Assembly (NCBI RefSeq): GCF_020819595.1 | Contig: NZ_JAJHNP010000003.1 | Span: 62,001 to 126,000 of the forward strand | Direction of reading: 5' to 3' | Origin: Streptomyces barringtoniae | GTDB taxonomy: Bacteria; Actinomycetota; Actinomycetes; Streptomycetales; Streptomycetaceae | DNA length: 64,000 nt | In this document: positions 45,411 through 55,471 of the stretch, one piece after another | Layout: the number at the start of each line of letters is the position of its first letter | Position numbering within the stretch: position 1 is the stretch's first letter | The notes under the pieces: generated by a model | Seen by the model: only the letters and a program-made list of their open reading frames with translations | Told to the model about the DNA's origin: nothing | The model's database searches: none | Made by a program: the position numbers and the translations under genes

Positions 45411-46063
45411 ATGCACGAGTGTCGAGTGAAACGCGTGGGCTCACGGGATGTCAACGAGGTCAACGCAGCTTTCTGTGCGCGAAGTTCGCAACCGGATGGC
45501 CTCGGTACCACGCCGTCGTTGTCGGCACGCGGTCCCGGACCCCCGGTGGATCCGGGGGCCGGCCACGGCCGGAGGTCACGCGGGCCCCCGGCGGTCGAGG
45601 GAACGGGCCCGCTCGCGCTTGACCGGACCGGCCAGGAACCGAGCCGAACCTTCACGCAGTTGCGCACCCTCAGCGCAATACCCCATCCTCACCGTCGCTC
45701 ACGACGTGCACCAGCAAGGACACAGGCGAGCGCCATGCCCCGCCTTCGGGCCGCCGCCTCATGACCGGCGGCCCGCCGAGGCGGCGCGGCAACGGCGAAG
45801 CGGCTTCCGCCCCCACCCCGTCGACGCGGTCGACGGGTCGACCCGGGTGGCACTTCGAGGCGCTGCACACGGCTGATCCCCCCACGGTCGGCATCGTCGA
45901 GGAGTTGGCGATGTCGACGACGACGCAAGGGCAGCTTCCTCCCCGGCAACGCCCCCTGCATCGCAAAAGCGACCGGCAACGACACCGGGCGCGTCTGGGT
46001 CGCGCCGCGCTGTGGGTCGCCTTCGAACCCGGCCCTGGCAGTGCATGGGGCTCCGACGCAGCA
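45411..46063. other. Gap of about 650 bases
   Basis: No convincing gene on either strand. The open frames are GC-driven and lack ribosome sites. It ends in the terminator of the downstream secreted protein gene. Confidence 0.45.
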
Positions 46064-46101
46064 GGTTCCCAGCACATCCTTGCCCGGATGTGCTGGGAAC
46101 C
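46064..46101. terminator. 16-bp hairpin terminator
   Basis: GGTTCCCAGCACATCC (46064-46079) and its exact reverse complement (46086-46101) surround a six-base loop, 18 bases beyond the stop of the minus-strand secreted protein gene. Confidence 0.88.
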
Positions 46102-46118
46102 GGCCATCAGGTGGTGCG

Positions 46119-46700
46119 TTACGCGGCGGTGATGCAGGTCTTGATGGCGTACACCGGAGACCAGTCGCCGTTCGGAGTGTGGTAGAAGGCGTTGGGGGTC
46201 GTGTAGATCACTGATCCGCTGGATCCGTACATGTACACGCGGCGGTGCTGGGTCTGGTTGTTGCTCCAGGAACCGCCGGTCAGCAGATAGGAGCTGGTGT
46301 CGGTCTTGGTGCAGGAGTAGAAGTCGTACCGGTGGCCGGTGTACGACGCTCCTGTGTAGGCGCAGAAGTTCGCGTACGGGCAGGAATCCGAGGCCGCCGG
46401 TGCGAAGGTGGTCCTCAGATCCCTGGCGTACTTCTCGCCCGGGACGGCCACGGTGACGTCTCCACCGCGGAAAGCGATGGTGTTCGGACCGGTCTGCCGG
46501 CCGTGCGTCCGGACGATCAGCTTGTCGACCGTACGCTGCAGGGCGTGAGCTTGCCGGGCGGTGAGCCCCGCCCGCTCCGCCTGAGCGGCATAGGAGTTGC
46601 CGACTGCTCCGGCAGGACTGGCTTGCACGCTGAAGGCCAGGGCGAGGATGCTCACCACCGCCATGAGCAGCAGTCTCGGTTTGGCAGAGCCCAGGGTCAC
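46119..46700 (-). CDS. Secreted peptidase inhibitor I36-like protein
   Basis: A 193-residue exported protein starting GTG, with AGAGGTGA upstream. The signal peptide (RLLLMAVVSILALAFSVQAS) is cleaved after the SPAGA region. A helical propeptide-like segment (RAGLTARQAHALQRTVDKLI) precedes a C-terminal beta/gamma-crystallin-type domain with CPYANFCAYTGASYTG and YDFYSC. That Cys pattern is found in SMI-type peptidase inhibitors of family I36 and related secreted Streptomyces proteins. Inhibition of a metalloprotease is plausible but not shown. A strong terminator follows. Confidence 0.78.
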   Translation of the reverse strand: MTLGSAKPRLLLMAVVSILALAFSVQASPAGAVGNSYAAQAERAGLTARQAHALQRTVDKLIVRTHGRQTGPNTIAFRGGDVTVAVPGEKYARDLRTTFAPAASDSCPYANFCAYTGASYTGHRYDFYSCTKTDTSSYLLTGGSWSNNQTQHRRVYMYGSSGSVIYTTPNAFYHTPNGDWSPVYAIKTCITAA

Positions 46701-46981
46701 AGGTCACCTCTCTCGTTTCGTGTCAGGAAGACAGCTCAGTGCCTGACGTGACGAATTCGGGGATGGCCGGCTCCCCCGGCCGGGACTCCGCCCGGCGCCG
46801 GCCGCCCACCAGGTTTCCGGGTCGGCTCGTTGATGCGCAGCCCCGTACTGCCCCATGCAACAAAGGACCGAGAGGGCGGACTACGGAGGTGGTCGGCCGG
46901 AACCGGCTGCTCACAGGTGCGGCCGGTGCAGGGCGGTGCAAAGGTTGTCCTTCGCTGATCGTGCCGATGGCGGGAGTGGGG

Positions 46982-49900
46982 ATGGGACGTCGTGAACGTG
47001 AGCTGGACCCGGCGGGCGGTCCGGTGCAGCGGTTCGCTTTCGAGTTGCGCAAGCTGCGCCAGGAAGCCGGGAGCCTGACCTACCGCGCGATGGCGCAGCG
47101 CACGTTGTATTCGGCCGCGACGCTGTCACGCGCGGCCGCTGGAGAGCTGTTGCCCTCGCTCGAGGTGACTCGGGCTTACGCCCACGCGTGTGGCGCGGAT
47201 GCCGTCACGTGGGAGCAGCGCTGGCGCGCAGCATCGCAGGAGCTGGCCTTCCAGCCCAAGGACGGTGAGGACACACCGGGGCCCTACCGCGGGCTGGCCC
47301 GGTACGAGCCCGGCGATGCGGGCTTGTTCTTCGGCCGTGATCAGCTGACCGACCGACTGCTCGGGCTCGCGTCGGCCCGCCGGTTCACTGCGGTGTTCGG
47401 CCCGTCGGGCAGCGGCAAGTCCTCTCTGCTGCGCGCCGGCCTCATCCCCCGCCTGCGCAGCCCCGAGGCACCGCGGCCGCTGCCGGCGGCATTACGTGTC
47501 CTCACCCCCGGCGAGCATCCGATGCGCACCCACGCCCAGCGCCTGGTCCCGAAGGAAACCGACGGCGACACGTGGCTGATCATCGACCAGTTCGAAGAGC
47601 TGTACACCCTCTGCACCGACCGGGTCGAGCGTGAGCTGTTCATCGACCGTCTGCTGACGGCCACCGATCCGGCGAGCCCGCTGCGCGTCGTGATCGCCGT
47701 GCGGGCCGATTTCCTTGGCCGTTGCGCCGAACACGCCGGCCTGACCGGTGCGTTGCAGGACGGGACCGTGCTGGCCGGCCCGTTGAGCCGGGAGGAGCTA
47801 CGGGAAGCCATCGTCAAGCCGGCCCAGGCATCCGGGCTGATCGTGGAGCGCGCCCTGACCGCTCGCATACTCGACGAGGTCGAGGACGAGCCCGGTGCGC
47901 TTCCGTTGATGTCCCATGCCCTGCTGGAAACGTGGCATCGCCGCAAGGGCCGCGCCCTCACGCTTCAGGCCTACGAGGCCATCGGCGGTATGCAGGGCGC
48001 CGTTGCCGGTACTGCCGAAGAGGTCTACGCGCGCTTCAACCCGGCACAGGCCGACCTCGCGCGCCGCGTCCTGCTGCGTCTCATCGCCCCGGGGGAGGGA
48101 AGCCCTGACACCCGCCGGCCTGCTCGCCGAGCGGAGTTCGACATGGGCGATCCGACCGATGTGTCCATGGTCCTGGAATGTCTCGTGCGCGCGCGGCTGG
48201 TCATCGTGGACGAGGAAGTCGTCGATCTTGCCCACGAGGCTCTGATCACGGCTTGGCCTCGGCTGCGCGGATGGATCGAGGAGGACCGCGAGCGCCTGCT
48301 CCTGCACCGGCGGCTGACGGAAGCGGCCCAGACCTGGGAGGAACTGGGCCAGGACCCGGGCGCGCTGTACCGCGGCACCCGCCTGGCCACCGCCCGGGAA
48401 CACTTCGGCTCCGGGCCCGCTGCAGACCTCACCAGCCTGGAACACGCCTTCCTCAGCGCCAGCCTCACCGCACGCGAGCAGGAGCAGCAGGCCTCGGCAC
48501 GCACCACCCGGCGCCTGCGGATCCTCACCGCGGCCCTGTCCGTCCTCCTGGCCGTCGCCATGACCGCGGGCCTGCTCGCCTGGCAGCAGAGCCGGAACAG
48601 CGATCAGCAGCGCCGCGATGCCGAGGCCGCCAGGCAGGTGGCGCTGTCCCGGCAGCTCGCCGCCCAATCCGCCGGTCTCATCGGCACGGACTCCGACCTC
48701 GCCTCCCTGCTGGCCATACGCGCCTACCGGACCAGCCCCACACCTCAGGCCGTCGAAAGCCTCTACGCTGCCGCCGCCGTCCCCCTGCGGCACCGGCTCA
48801 CCGGCCCCGGTGGCGCTGTGACCTCGGCGGCGTTCAGCCCCGACGGACGCATCCTGGCCACCAGTACGGAGGGCCGCGACGGCACGGTGCAGTTATGGGA
48901 CGCCGGCACCGGAAGCCTCGAAAGAAGCCTGCCCGGGCACCACGCGTGGGTATGGTCCATGGCCTTCAGCCCGGACGGCCGCACCCTCGCCACGGCCGCC
49001 ATGAACGACGGCGTTCAACTGTGGAACGCGGCCACCGGCCGCCTCCGCACAAGCCTGCCCGGCCCTGCTGATGCGTTTTCGCTGGCTTTCAGCCCTGACG
49101 GGCGCACCCTCGCCACCGCCGGCGCCGAGCGCGGGATAGAGCTGTGGGACGCATCCGCTCATCTGCGCATGAGCCTTCCCGAGCAAACCCACGCGATGAC
49201 GTCGGTGGCCTTCAGCCCGGACGGACGCACACTCGCCGCCGGCGGCAACGGCCACGGTGTACAGCTGTGGAACACGGCCCGTGGCCGGCTCCGAAGGACC
49301 CTGCCCGGACAGCCCGTGGGCGTGTTCTCCGTGGCCTTCAGCCCGGACGGGCAGACCATCGCCGTCAGTGGTACCAACGCGGTACGACTGTGGAGTACGG
49401 CCACCGGTCGCCTCCGCACGAGTCTGCCCGGCCCTACCGATGGCAGGGCGCCACTGGCATTCAGCCCCGATGGGAAAACTCTCGCCACGACCGGCCCCGA
49501 CAACAGCGTGCGCCTGTGGGACACATCCGCCGGCACCACTCTGGCAACGCTCACCGGGCACACGGACACCGTGCTTACCGTGGCGTTCAGCCCGGACGGG
49601 CACACCCTCGCCACAGGTGGCCGCGATCGGAGTGCGCGCCTGTGGGACACGATGGCCGGCCCGAACCGTGCCGTTCTCTCCGGGCCGCGGGGAAAGGTGC
49701 TCTCGGTAGCGTTCAGTCCGGACGGGCGGACCCTGGCCACCGCCAGTTACGGCCGCGGGGTGGACCTGTGGAACGCACGCGACGGACACCGTCGCAGGAC
49801 GCTGTCCAACGCACTGAACGACGTGTCATCGGTGGCGTTCACGCCCGACGGACACACTCTCGCCACCCTCGGCCGCCAGCGTGGCGTAGCGCTCTGGAAC

Positions 49901-50659
49901 CCAGCCACCGGCCGCCTGCGCACTCGCCTGTCCCATGACACCAGCGACGTGTTCCGGATGGCGATCAGCCCGGACGGCCGCACCCTGGCCACCCGTGGTG
50001 TGGAGCATGGAGTGGAGCTGTGGGACGCGAACACCGGCCGCCTTCGCACAGGGCTCCCCGAATTCGTGGACGGCACGGGCTCGTTGGCATTCAGCCCGGA
50101 CGGCCGGATGCTGGCAATAGCCGGCGCGGACGGTGTGGCGCGACTGTGGGACACGGTTTCCGGCCGCCTGCGCACAACCCTGCCCGGGCATGCGGAAAGC
50201 GCGGACTCGATGGCGTTCAGTCCCGACGGGCGTACCCTCGCCACCGCCGGCGTCAACGGCACGATACGACTGTGGGACACGAAGGCCGAACGCGTCCGCG
50301 CGACCCTGCCCGCACGGGCCGCCCCCGCGTTCGCCATCGTGTTCAGCCCGGACGGCCGCACCCTGGCCACCGCCGGCAGCTCCGACAGCACCGTTCGGCT
50401 CTGGGACACCGTCACCGGGAACACGCTCGCCACGCTCACCGGGCATACCGACACCGTGTTCTCGGCGGCCTTCAGCCCTGACAGCCGCGTCCTCGCCACC
50501 GCCGGCGGCGACGGAACCGTACGCCTGTGGAACATCCTCCTGCCTCCCCCGGCCACGGCCATCGGCAAGATCTGCCAAGCCCTCGGCCGCGACCTCACCC
50601 CGCAGGAGCGCTCGACGTACCTGCCCGACCAGCCACCGCACACCACATGCCCGGGGTGA
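46982..50659 (+). CDS. XRE HTH - nSTAND NTPase - WD40 protein
   Basis: A 1225-residue signalling NTPase. Residues 1-80 hold an XRE-like helix-turn-helix (FELRKLRQEAGSLTYRAMAQ, TLYSAATLSRAAAGELLPS). The nSTAND ATPase has Walker A GPSGSGKSS near 140 and Walker B WLIIDQFEELY near 200, after the lead-in YEPGDAGLFFGRD. A membrane helix lies near 513-534 (LSVLLAVAMTAGLLAW). The rest is 14 WD40 repeats (consensus AFSPDGRTLATAG, then VRLWDTATGRLRTTLPG), enough for two seven-bladed propellers. Such proteins act as signal-gated oligomerising switches. Codons 171 (47492) and 638 (48893) are TTA, so translation should need bldA tRNA. The ATG follows GGGAG. No effector partner is adjacent. Confidence 0.92.
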   Translation: MGRRERELDPAGGPVQRFAFELRKLRQEAGSLTYRAMAQRTLYSAATLSRAAAGELLPSLEVTRAYAHACGADAVTWEQRWRAASQELAFQPKDGEDTPGPYRGLARYEPGDAGLFFGRDQLTDRLLGLASARRFTAVFGPSGSGKSSLLRAGLIPRLRSPEAPRPLPAALRVLTPGEHPMRTHAQRLVPKETDGDTWLIIDQFEELYTLCTDRVERELFIDRLLTATDPASPLRVVIAVRADFLGRCAEHAGLTGALQDGTVLAGPLSREELREAIVKPAQASGLIVERALTARILDEVEDEPGALPLMSHALLETWHRRKGRALTLQAYEAIGGMQGAVAGTAEEVYARFNPAQADLARRVLLRLIAPGEGSPDTRRPARRAEFDMGDPTDVSMVLECLVRARLVIVDEEVVDLAHEALITAWPRLRGWIEEDRERLLLHRRLTEAAQTWEELGQDPGALYRGTRLATAREHFGSGPAADLTSLEHAFLSASLTAREQEQQASARTTRRLRILTAALSVLLAVAMTAGLLAWQQSRNSDQQRRDAEAARQVALSRQLAAQSAGLIGTDSDLASLLAIRAYRTSPTPQAVESLYAAAAVPLRHRLTGPGGAVTSAAFSPDGRILATSTEGRDGTVQLWDAGTGSLERSLPGHHAWVWSMAFSPDGRTLATAAMNDGVQLWNAATGRLRTSLPGPADAFSLAFSPDGRTLATAGAERGIELWDASAHLRMSLPEQTHAMTSVAFSPDGRTLAAGGNGHGVQLWNTARGRLRRTLPGQPVGVFSVAFSPDGQTIAVSGTNAVRLWSTATGRLRTSLPGPTDGRAPLAFSPDGKTLATTGPDNSVRLWDTSAGTTLATLTGHTDTVLTVAFSPDGHTLATGGRDRSARLWDTMAGPNRAVLSGPRGKVLSVAFSPDGRTLATASYGRGVDLWNARDGHRRRTLSNALNDVSSVAFTPDGHTLATLGRQRGVALWNPATGRLRTRLSHDTSDVFRMAISPDGRTLATRGVEHGVELWDANTGRLRTGLPEFVDGTGSLAFSPDGRMLAIAGADGVARLWDTVSGRLRTTLPGHAESADSMAFSPDGRTLATAGVNGTIRLWDTKAERVRATLPARAAPAFAIVFSPDGRTLATAGSSDSTVRLWDTVTGNTLATLTGHTDTVFSAAFSPDSRVLATAGGDGTVRLWNILLPPPATAIGKICQALGRDLTPQERSTYLPDQPPHTTCPG

Positions 50660-50843
50660 ACCCGGCCCGGCCTCCGGAACCCGGCTCTCGCCCGAGGGAA
50701 GATGCGCAGCACGCGCAGACAGGGCTCGTCTGGTCCTCCTTGCGGCTGCCGAGCGGTAGCCAGCCGTGGGCGTTGCGGAGTCTCGGTCGCCATTGCGCAA
50801 GCCGGCAGTGCTCGACGCCATCGGTGGCGCGCCGTACGGCGGG

Positions 50844-52010
50844 TCAGGACGGGGACTCCGACTCCCTTCTGCGCCTGCTGACCAGCAGCGCTGCGACGGC
50901 GGATCCCAGAGTGCCGACTGCGGTGCCCACACCCAGCCACACGGCGGTGGGCAGTCCATTCGCGCCGTCGTGGCGAGCGGGGTCCTGGGTCACCGTGAGG
51001 TAGCTGGTCTTCTTCACGCGCCCACGGTGGCTGACGACGGTGACGGGATACGTGCCGGGGGCCAGGCCCGGCTTGATCCGCGCCGGGCCCCAGAAGACCG
51101 GGTCATCCGCCTCATGGCCCTTGACCATGTCGAACTCCAGCCTGGCCGGGGACCGGAACGCCGGGGAGGTCGCGGTCAGTTGCTCCTCCTCCCCCGGGTC
51201 CGGATGCGCGTCCTGCCACCTGACGTACACCGTCCGGCCCGCCGTGATCGTGAAGCCCTTGGCCCGGGCGCTGAGCAGATACCCCTCCTTCCCGAAGAAC
51301 GCCGGGCCCCTGGCGTTGCCCAGATAGTCGTCGTCGCCCGGGCGGGCCGAGCGGACGTCCAGCCGGCTCTCGGCCTTCCGCCTCCCGGCCGCATCGGTCA
51401 CCCACACCGGGTACGGCCCATCACGGAGGGTGCGCCGCAGCGGCACGTCAAAGGCGTTGAAAGTACGGGTGTTGTTCCAGGACTTCCTGTCGTGTGCGAG
51501 ACGGACGGGCGCAGCGAATGCCGTGCAATGGGCAGTGAAGGACTTGCCGGTCTCTCCTGGGTACAGGTCGTCGAAGAACAGGTTCACCTTGATCCCCGGG
51601 CGTCCCGCGCCGACTCCGTCCACTTCGATGGATGGACGCTTCGGCGGCTTCACGTCGATGGTGTCACGGGCGACGATCTTGCCTCCTGCCTTGACCACCA
51701 GCGGATACGATCCGGGCTTGGCCGACACCGGGATGGGCGCCCTCACGCCCTCCCCGCCGGTGTCCCCCGCAGGGTCGTCCAGCCGTACCGGGGCCGCGAA
51801 GACCGGCGATTCGGCCACCAGATGCACGCCTGGCTTCCGTTCGTAGTTGAGCAGATCGATCCCGATGGCCTCGCCGGGGCGCGGGCCCGCATACGCCTGG
51901 CTGATCGTCGGAGGGTCTTCGGCGGCGACGGCCGGCATCGCCAGGCCCGCGCCACTCAGCACTCCGCCACATACCCCGGCGGCCACCACCCGCTGCCAGT
52001 TCGCCCGCAT
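50844..52010 (-). CDS. Cell-surface protein with signal peptide and C-terminal membrane anchor
   Basis: A 388-residue exported protein. The signal peptide is RVVAAGVCGGVLSGAGLAM with cleavage near AVAAE. Three or so Ig/CARDB-like beta domains follow. Repeated phrases such as SPVFAAPVRLDDPAG, TAFAAPVRLAHDR and SPAFRSPARLEFDM mark homologous positions, and each domain ends in a GTYPVTV-like strand. A membrane helix near the C-terminus (VWLGVGTAVGTLGSAVAALL) precedes RRRRESESPS. The topology suggests an outward-facing protein held in the membrane. Function unknown. AGAGGGGGGA before the ATG is a good ribosome site. Confidence 0.82.
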   Translation of the reverse strand: MRANWQRVVAAGVCGGVLSGAGLAMPAVAAEDPPTISQAYAGPRPGEAIGIDLLNYERKPGVHLVAESPVFAAPVRLDDPAGDTGGEGVRAPIPVSAKPGSYPLVVKAGGKIVARDTIDVKPPKRPSIEVDGVGAGRPGIKVNLFFDDLYPGETGKSFTAHCTAFAAPVRLAHDRKSWNNTRTFNAFDVPLRRTLRDGPYPVWVTDAAGRRKAESRLDVRSARPGDDDYLGNARGPAFFGKEGYLLSARAKGFTITAGRTVYVRWQDAHPDPGEEEQLTATSPAFRSPARLEFDMVKGHEADDPVFWGPARIKPGLAPGTYPVTVVSHRGRVKKTSYLTVTQDPARHDGANGLPTAVWLGVGTAVGTLGSAVAALLVSRRRRESESPS

Positions 52011-52221
52011 GGCGTCCCCCCTCTCACTCGAAGAGGAAGAGGGGAAGACCGGCGCGGCGGTTCGTCAAGCAGCCCAGGAAGGCACCTGGGGGCCGCCTTC
52101 ATCAGCGATCCCGCCCAGATGGGAACGACACGGCGACAGCTCTCGCCACGGCCTTCGGGACTTCGCAACTGGAGGTGGTGACCTGGAAAGCAGCCTCGAA
52201 GGGCGTGTAGTGGCCGAAAGC

Positions 52222-52971
52222 TCAGCCGCGCTCGCGGAGGTACGCCTCCAGCTCTGCGGCCCCGGTCAGCATCGCCCGCCCGCGGGCGGACAGCCGGCCG
52301 TGCCAGTCACGCAGTGCGGCCTCCAGCGGCTCCAGCCCGCCCGCCGCCCGTACCTGGGCGATCAGCGGGGCGATCTGCTCCAGCAGGTAGCCGCCCCGCC
52401 TCAGCTGGTGGGCCAGCCGGGCATCCCGTACGTCGGCCTCGTCGTAGACGCGGTAGCCGGTCAGCGGGTCGCGGCGCGGGCGCACCAGTCCGGCGCGCTC
52501 CCATTTGCGCAGCGTCGCCGGCCGGATTCCGAGCTTCCGTGCCAGCGGCCCGATGAACGTGCCGCCGGCACCCGACACAGCGGCCGGCTCGGACTCCACA
52601 CCGGGCTCGGGCGCCGCAGTGGCCCCGAGGTCCCGGAGGGCGCTCTCCACCGCCTGGAGGGTCCGCCTGTCGTCGAGGAGTTGGGCGTGGCTCTCGTCGA
52701 TGAGGCGGAAGGCCTCATCGACCGCGCCCTGGTTCACGGCCCGCATGATCGACGTCGCCGTCTGGTGGCCATGGCCGGGCACCAGGGCGAGGAACGCGTG
52801 CAGGGCCCGCGCGTGCAGCGGCGTATAGGTGCGGTAGCCGTGGGGTGTGCGAGCGGCGGCCGGAAGGATGCCGGCCTCCTCGTAGTTCCTGATCGCCTGC
52901 GTGGACAGACCGTGCCCGCGAGCCAGATCAACCGGCCTGAGCCGCTCACCGTCTTGAAGGTTTCTCCCCAT
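52222..52971 (-). CDS. MerR family regulator with two MerR-type HTH domains (TioE-like)
   Basis: A 249-residue regulator. The first MerR helix-turn-helix is LRPVDLARGHGLSTQAIRNY followed by EEAGILPAAARTPHGYRTY. A second lies at about residues 140-205: IGPLARKLGIRPATLRKWER and AGLVRPRRDPLTGYRVY. Two such domains in one chain are typical of the TioE-like group found beside drug-resistance genes. I chose the ATG at 52971 because upstream codons are promoter DNA. It is divergent from an erythromycin-esterase-family gene only 58 bases away, which it most likely controls. Confidence 0.88.
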   Translation of the reverse strand: MGRNLQDGERLRPVDLARGHGLSTQAIRNYEEAGILPAAARTPHGYRTYTPLHARALHAFLALVPGHGHQTATSIMRAVNQGAVDEAFRLIDESHAQLLDDRRTLQAVESALRDLGATAAPEPGVESEPAAVSGAGGTFIGPLARKLGIRPATLRKWERAGLVRPRRDPLTGYRVYDEADVRDARLAHQLRRGGYLLEQIAPLIAQVRAAGGLEPLEAALRDWHGRLSARGRAMLTGAAELEAYLRERG

Positions 52972-53010
52972 GATCCTGACAATATCGCGGAAAAGTTTCA
53001 ATCGAAGGTT

Positions 53011-53024
53011 CAACGATACCGTTG
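53011..53024. promoter_or_regulatory. Palindrome in the MerR/esterase promoter
   Basis: CAACGATACCGTTG has perfect 5-bp arms around ATAC and ends five bases before the esterase-family start codon. It is a candidate binding site for the divergent MerR-type protein. Confidence 0.5.
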
Positions 53025-53029
53025 AGGGC

Positions 53030-54250
53030 ATGGCTACGGACATCAAGGACACCGCTCGTGCCGTCGAGGCTGCCGCCATCATGAGGTTGCTCCCGGCCCG
53101 GCCCCGGCTGCTCGCCCTGGGCGAGCCCACTCACGGCGAGGACACTCTGCTCGACCTGCGCAACGAGCTCTTCCGGCAGCTCGTCGAGGAGGAGGGCTAC
53201 CGGACGATCGCGATCGAGAGCGACTGCATGATGGGCCTGGTCGTCGACGCATACGTCACCTCGGGCACCGGCAACCTTGACGAGGTCATGAAGCGCGGAT
53301 TCAGCCATCCGGACCTCGGGTTGGGCGCCTCTGCGGCCAACCGCGAACTCGTGCGCTGGATGCGCGCCCGCAACGACGGCCGGCCCGCGTCCGAGCAGCT
53401 CCGCTTCGCCGGTTTCGACGGCCCGTTGGAGATCACCGGCGCCGCGAGCCCCCGGCAGGCCCTCACGGCACTCCACGGCTACCTCGCGGCCCGGGTGGAC
53501 GCGGACCTGCTCCCCTGCCCCGGGGAAACACTCGACCGCCTGCTCGGCACCGACGACCGGTGGACCAATCCCGCCGCGATGATGGACCCGGCCCAGTCCG
53601 TTGGGCAGTCGGCCGAGGCCAGGGAGTTGCGGCTGCTTGCCGACGATCTGGTGGCGCTGCTCGACGCGCAGACGCCGCACCTGCTCGCGGCGACCTCGCG
53701 GGACGACTGGGATCGGGCGCGCCTGTACGGGCGCACTGCGACCGGCCTGCTGCGCTACCACTACTGGATGGCCGACACCTCACCGGCCCGCATGACGCGG
53801 CTGTGCGCGCTGCGGGATTCGATGATGGCCGCCAACCTCCTCGCCATCGCCGAAAAGGGCCCGGTGCTGGTGCACGCCCACAACTCCCATCTGCAGCGGG
53901 AGAAGAGCACGATGCAGATGTGGCAGGGCCCGGTGGAGTGGTGGAGCGCCGGTGCGCTGGTGAGCGCCCGACTCGGCGAGGGGTACGCCTTCGCGGCCAC
54001 GGCCCTCGGCACGATCCGGCACCGCGGAGTGGACACCCCGCCCCCGGACACCGTCGAAGGCCTCCTGTACGCGCTCCCCGAGGACCGCTGCGTCATCGAC
54101 GCCCCGCGGCTGGCCGCCGCCCTTGGCGACACGCGGCCCGCGCACCGCGTATCCCCCTGGTTCGGCTACTCCCCGCTCGACCCGGCACACCTGGCGAACA
54201 GCGACGGGATCGTGTTCGTCAAGGACATCCCACAGGCCTGGCGCTGCTGA
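53030..54250 (+). CDS. Erythromycin esterase family protein
   Basis: A 406-residue protein. The N-terminal LLALGEPTHGEDTLLDLRNE carries the family's catalytic region (Glu32, His35, Glu37). FAGFDGPLE, VLVHAHNSHLQREKSTM and the later PWFGYSPLDP match the Ere/EreA-B fold. True macrolide esterases belong to this family, but many Streptomyces members have other or unknown substrates, so resistance is not established. The ATG follows GAGGGC closely. The divergent TioE-like MerR regulator and the palindrome before the start suggest drug-inducible expression. Confidence 0.88.
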   Translation: MATDIKDTARAVEAAAIMRLLPARPRLLALGEPTHGEDTLLDLRNELFRQLVEEEGYRTIAIESDCMMGLVVDAYVTSGTGNLDEVMKRGFSHPDLGLGASAANRELVRWMRARNDGRPASEQLRFAGFDGPLEITGAASPRQALTALHGYLAARVDADLLPCPGETLDRLLGTDDRWTNPAAMMDPAQSVGQSAEARELRLLADDLVALLDAQTPHLLAATSRDDWDRARLYGRTATGLLRYHYWMADTSPARMTRLCALRDSMMAANLLAIAEKGPVLVHAHNSHLQREKSTMQMWQGPVEWWSAGALVSARLGEGYAFAATALGTIRHRGVDTPPPDTVEGLLYALPEDRCVIDAPRLAAALGDTRPAHRVSPWFGYSPLDPAHLANSDGIVFVKDIPQAWRC

Positions 54251-54322
54251 CTTCGGCTCGTCGGGGCGATTCTTCTCGAAGTCCCTGATGAGCTACGGCG
54301 CTCTTTCCGACCACCGGTTGAG

Positions 54323-55471
54323 TCAGGGAATGCTCTTGACCGTGGTTCGGACTTGGGAGATGACACTGGCGGGGAGTGTGGCGTAACCCTGGAAACTGAG
54401 ATCTTGCTGGCCTTTTTCGCTGGCGATGTAGTCGAGGAACGCTTTGGTGGCGGGCCAGGTTGCCGGTTTGTTGCCTTTGTTGCAGACGACTTCGTAGGTG
54501 ACCATGTCGATGGGGTAGGCGTCCGCCGCTTTGGTTGTGTAGTCGATGGTGAGCCTGATGTCACCCGCCGTATCGGCGGTCTTCGCGCCCGCGATGGCTT
54601 TCGACGCGTTGATGACGTTGGGGTCGACGGGAGAAGGAGCACCCGTGGCGATGGAGGCGGTGGGGATGGTGTTGTTGATGGCGTACGGCAACTCGAAGTA
54701 GCCGATCGCGCCCGCTGTCTGTTTGACCTTGGCGGCCAGGCCTGAGGAGCCTGCGGCGGACTGGCCGCCCTTGCCGCTCCATTGCTTGCCGTGCGCGTAC
54801 GGCCAGGCGCTGGAGGCGGTGGTGCTCAGGTAGGTGGTGAAGTTGTCGGTCGTGCCCGAGGCATCGGAGCGGTGGAAGGTCTGGATCGGCGTCTTCGGAA
54901 AGGTGGTGCCCGGGTTGAGCTTCGCGATCGCGGGATCGTCCCAGCTGGTGATCTGTGAGTCGAAGATCTTCGCGAGGGTTGGGGCGTCAAGGACGAGTTT
55001 GGCGACTCCCTGTACGTTGTAGCCGACCGCGATCGGGCCGCCGACCATCGGCAGGTCGATGGCATTCCCTCCGCTCTTGCAGACGCTCTTGGACTGGGTG
55101 ATCTGAGCGGGGCTCAGCGCGGAGTCGGAGCCTGCGAATGCGGTGCGGCCGTGCAGGAACTCCGTCTGGCCTGCTCCGGAACCGGTGCCGTTGTAGGTGA
55201 TACGGATTCCTGGGCATGCCTGTGTGTAGTTCTTGATCCAGAACCGCATCGCGTACTGCTGGGCGGTGGAGCCGGATGCCAGCAGACTGGCCGCCTTGCC
55301 ACAGGCGATGCCACCGGCCTTGGCGGTGTAACCGGAGGGGCTGGCAGGTGGTCTGCTGGCGGAGCCGGACGGCTTGTGCTTCGCACCGCAGCCGGCCAGC
55401 ACCAGAGCCCCGCAGACCGCTGCCGCGCCGATGGCCAGTGGATGCGTCCCGCTCTTGGGATGAGCCTTCAC
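54323..55471 (-). CDS. pstS: PstS-like phosphate-binding lipoprotein
   Basis: A 382-residue substrate-binding protein. The lipobox ALVLAGCGAK puts the lipidated Cys at residue 28. LLASGSTAQQYAMRFW is the phosphate-binding loop region, ITYNGTGSGAGQTEFLHG is a PstS hallmark, and FHRSDASGTTDNFTTYL contributes further phosphate ligands. It should bind phosphate outside the membrane for a PstSCAB transporter. No pstC, pstA or pstB follows in the window, so it is an extra or orphan copy. I chose the GTG at 55471 since it begins the charged signal peptide. The upstream 150 bases contain CTTCACCTGTC, one PHO-box-like unit, but no clear tandem repeat. Confidence 0.87.
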   Translation of the reverse strand: MKAHPKSGTHPLAIGAAAVCGALVLAGCGAKHKPSGSASRPPASPSGYTAKAGGIACGKAASLLASGSTAQQYAMRFWIKNYTQACPGIRITYNGTGSGAGQTEFLHGRTAFAGSDSALSPAQITQSKSVCKSGGNAIDLPMVGGPIAVGYNVQGVAKLVLDAPTLAKIFDSQITSWDDPAIAKLNPGTTFPKTPIQTFHRSDASGTTDNFTTYLSTTASSAWPYAHGKQWSGKGGQSAAGSSGLAAKVKQTAGAIGYFELPYAINNTIPTASIATGAPSPVDPNVINASKAIAGAKTADTAGDIRLTIDYTTKAADAYPIDMVTYEVVCNKGNKPATWPATKAFLDYIASEKGQQDLSFQGYATLPASVISQVRTTVKSIP

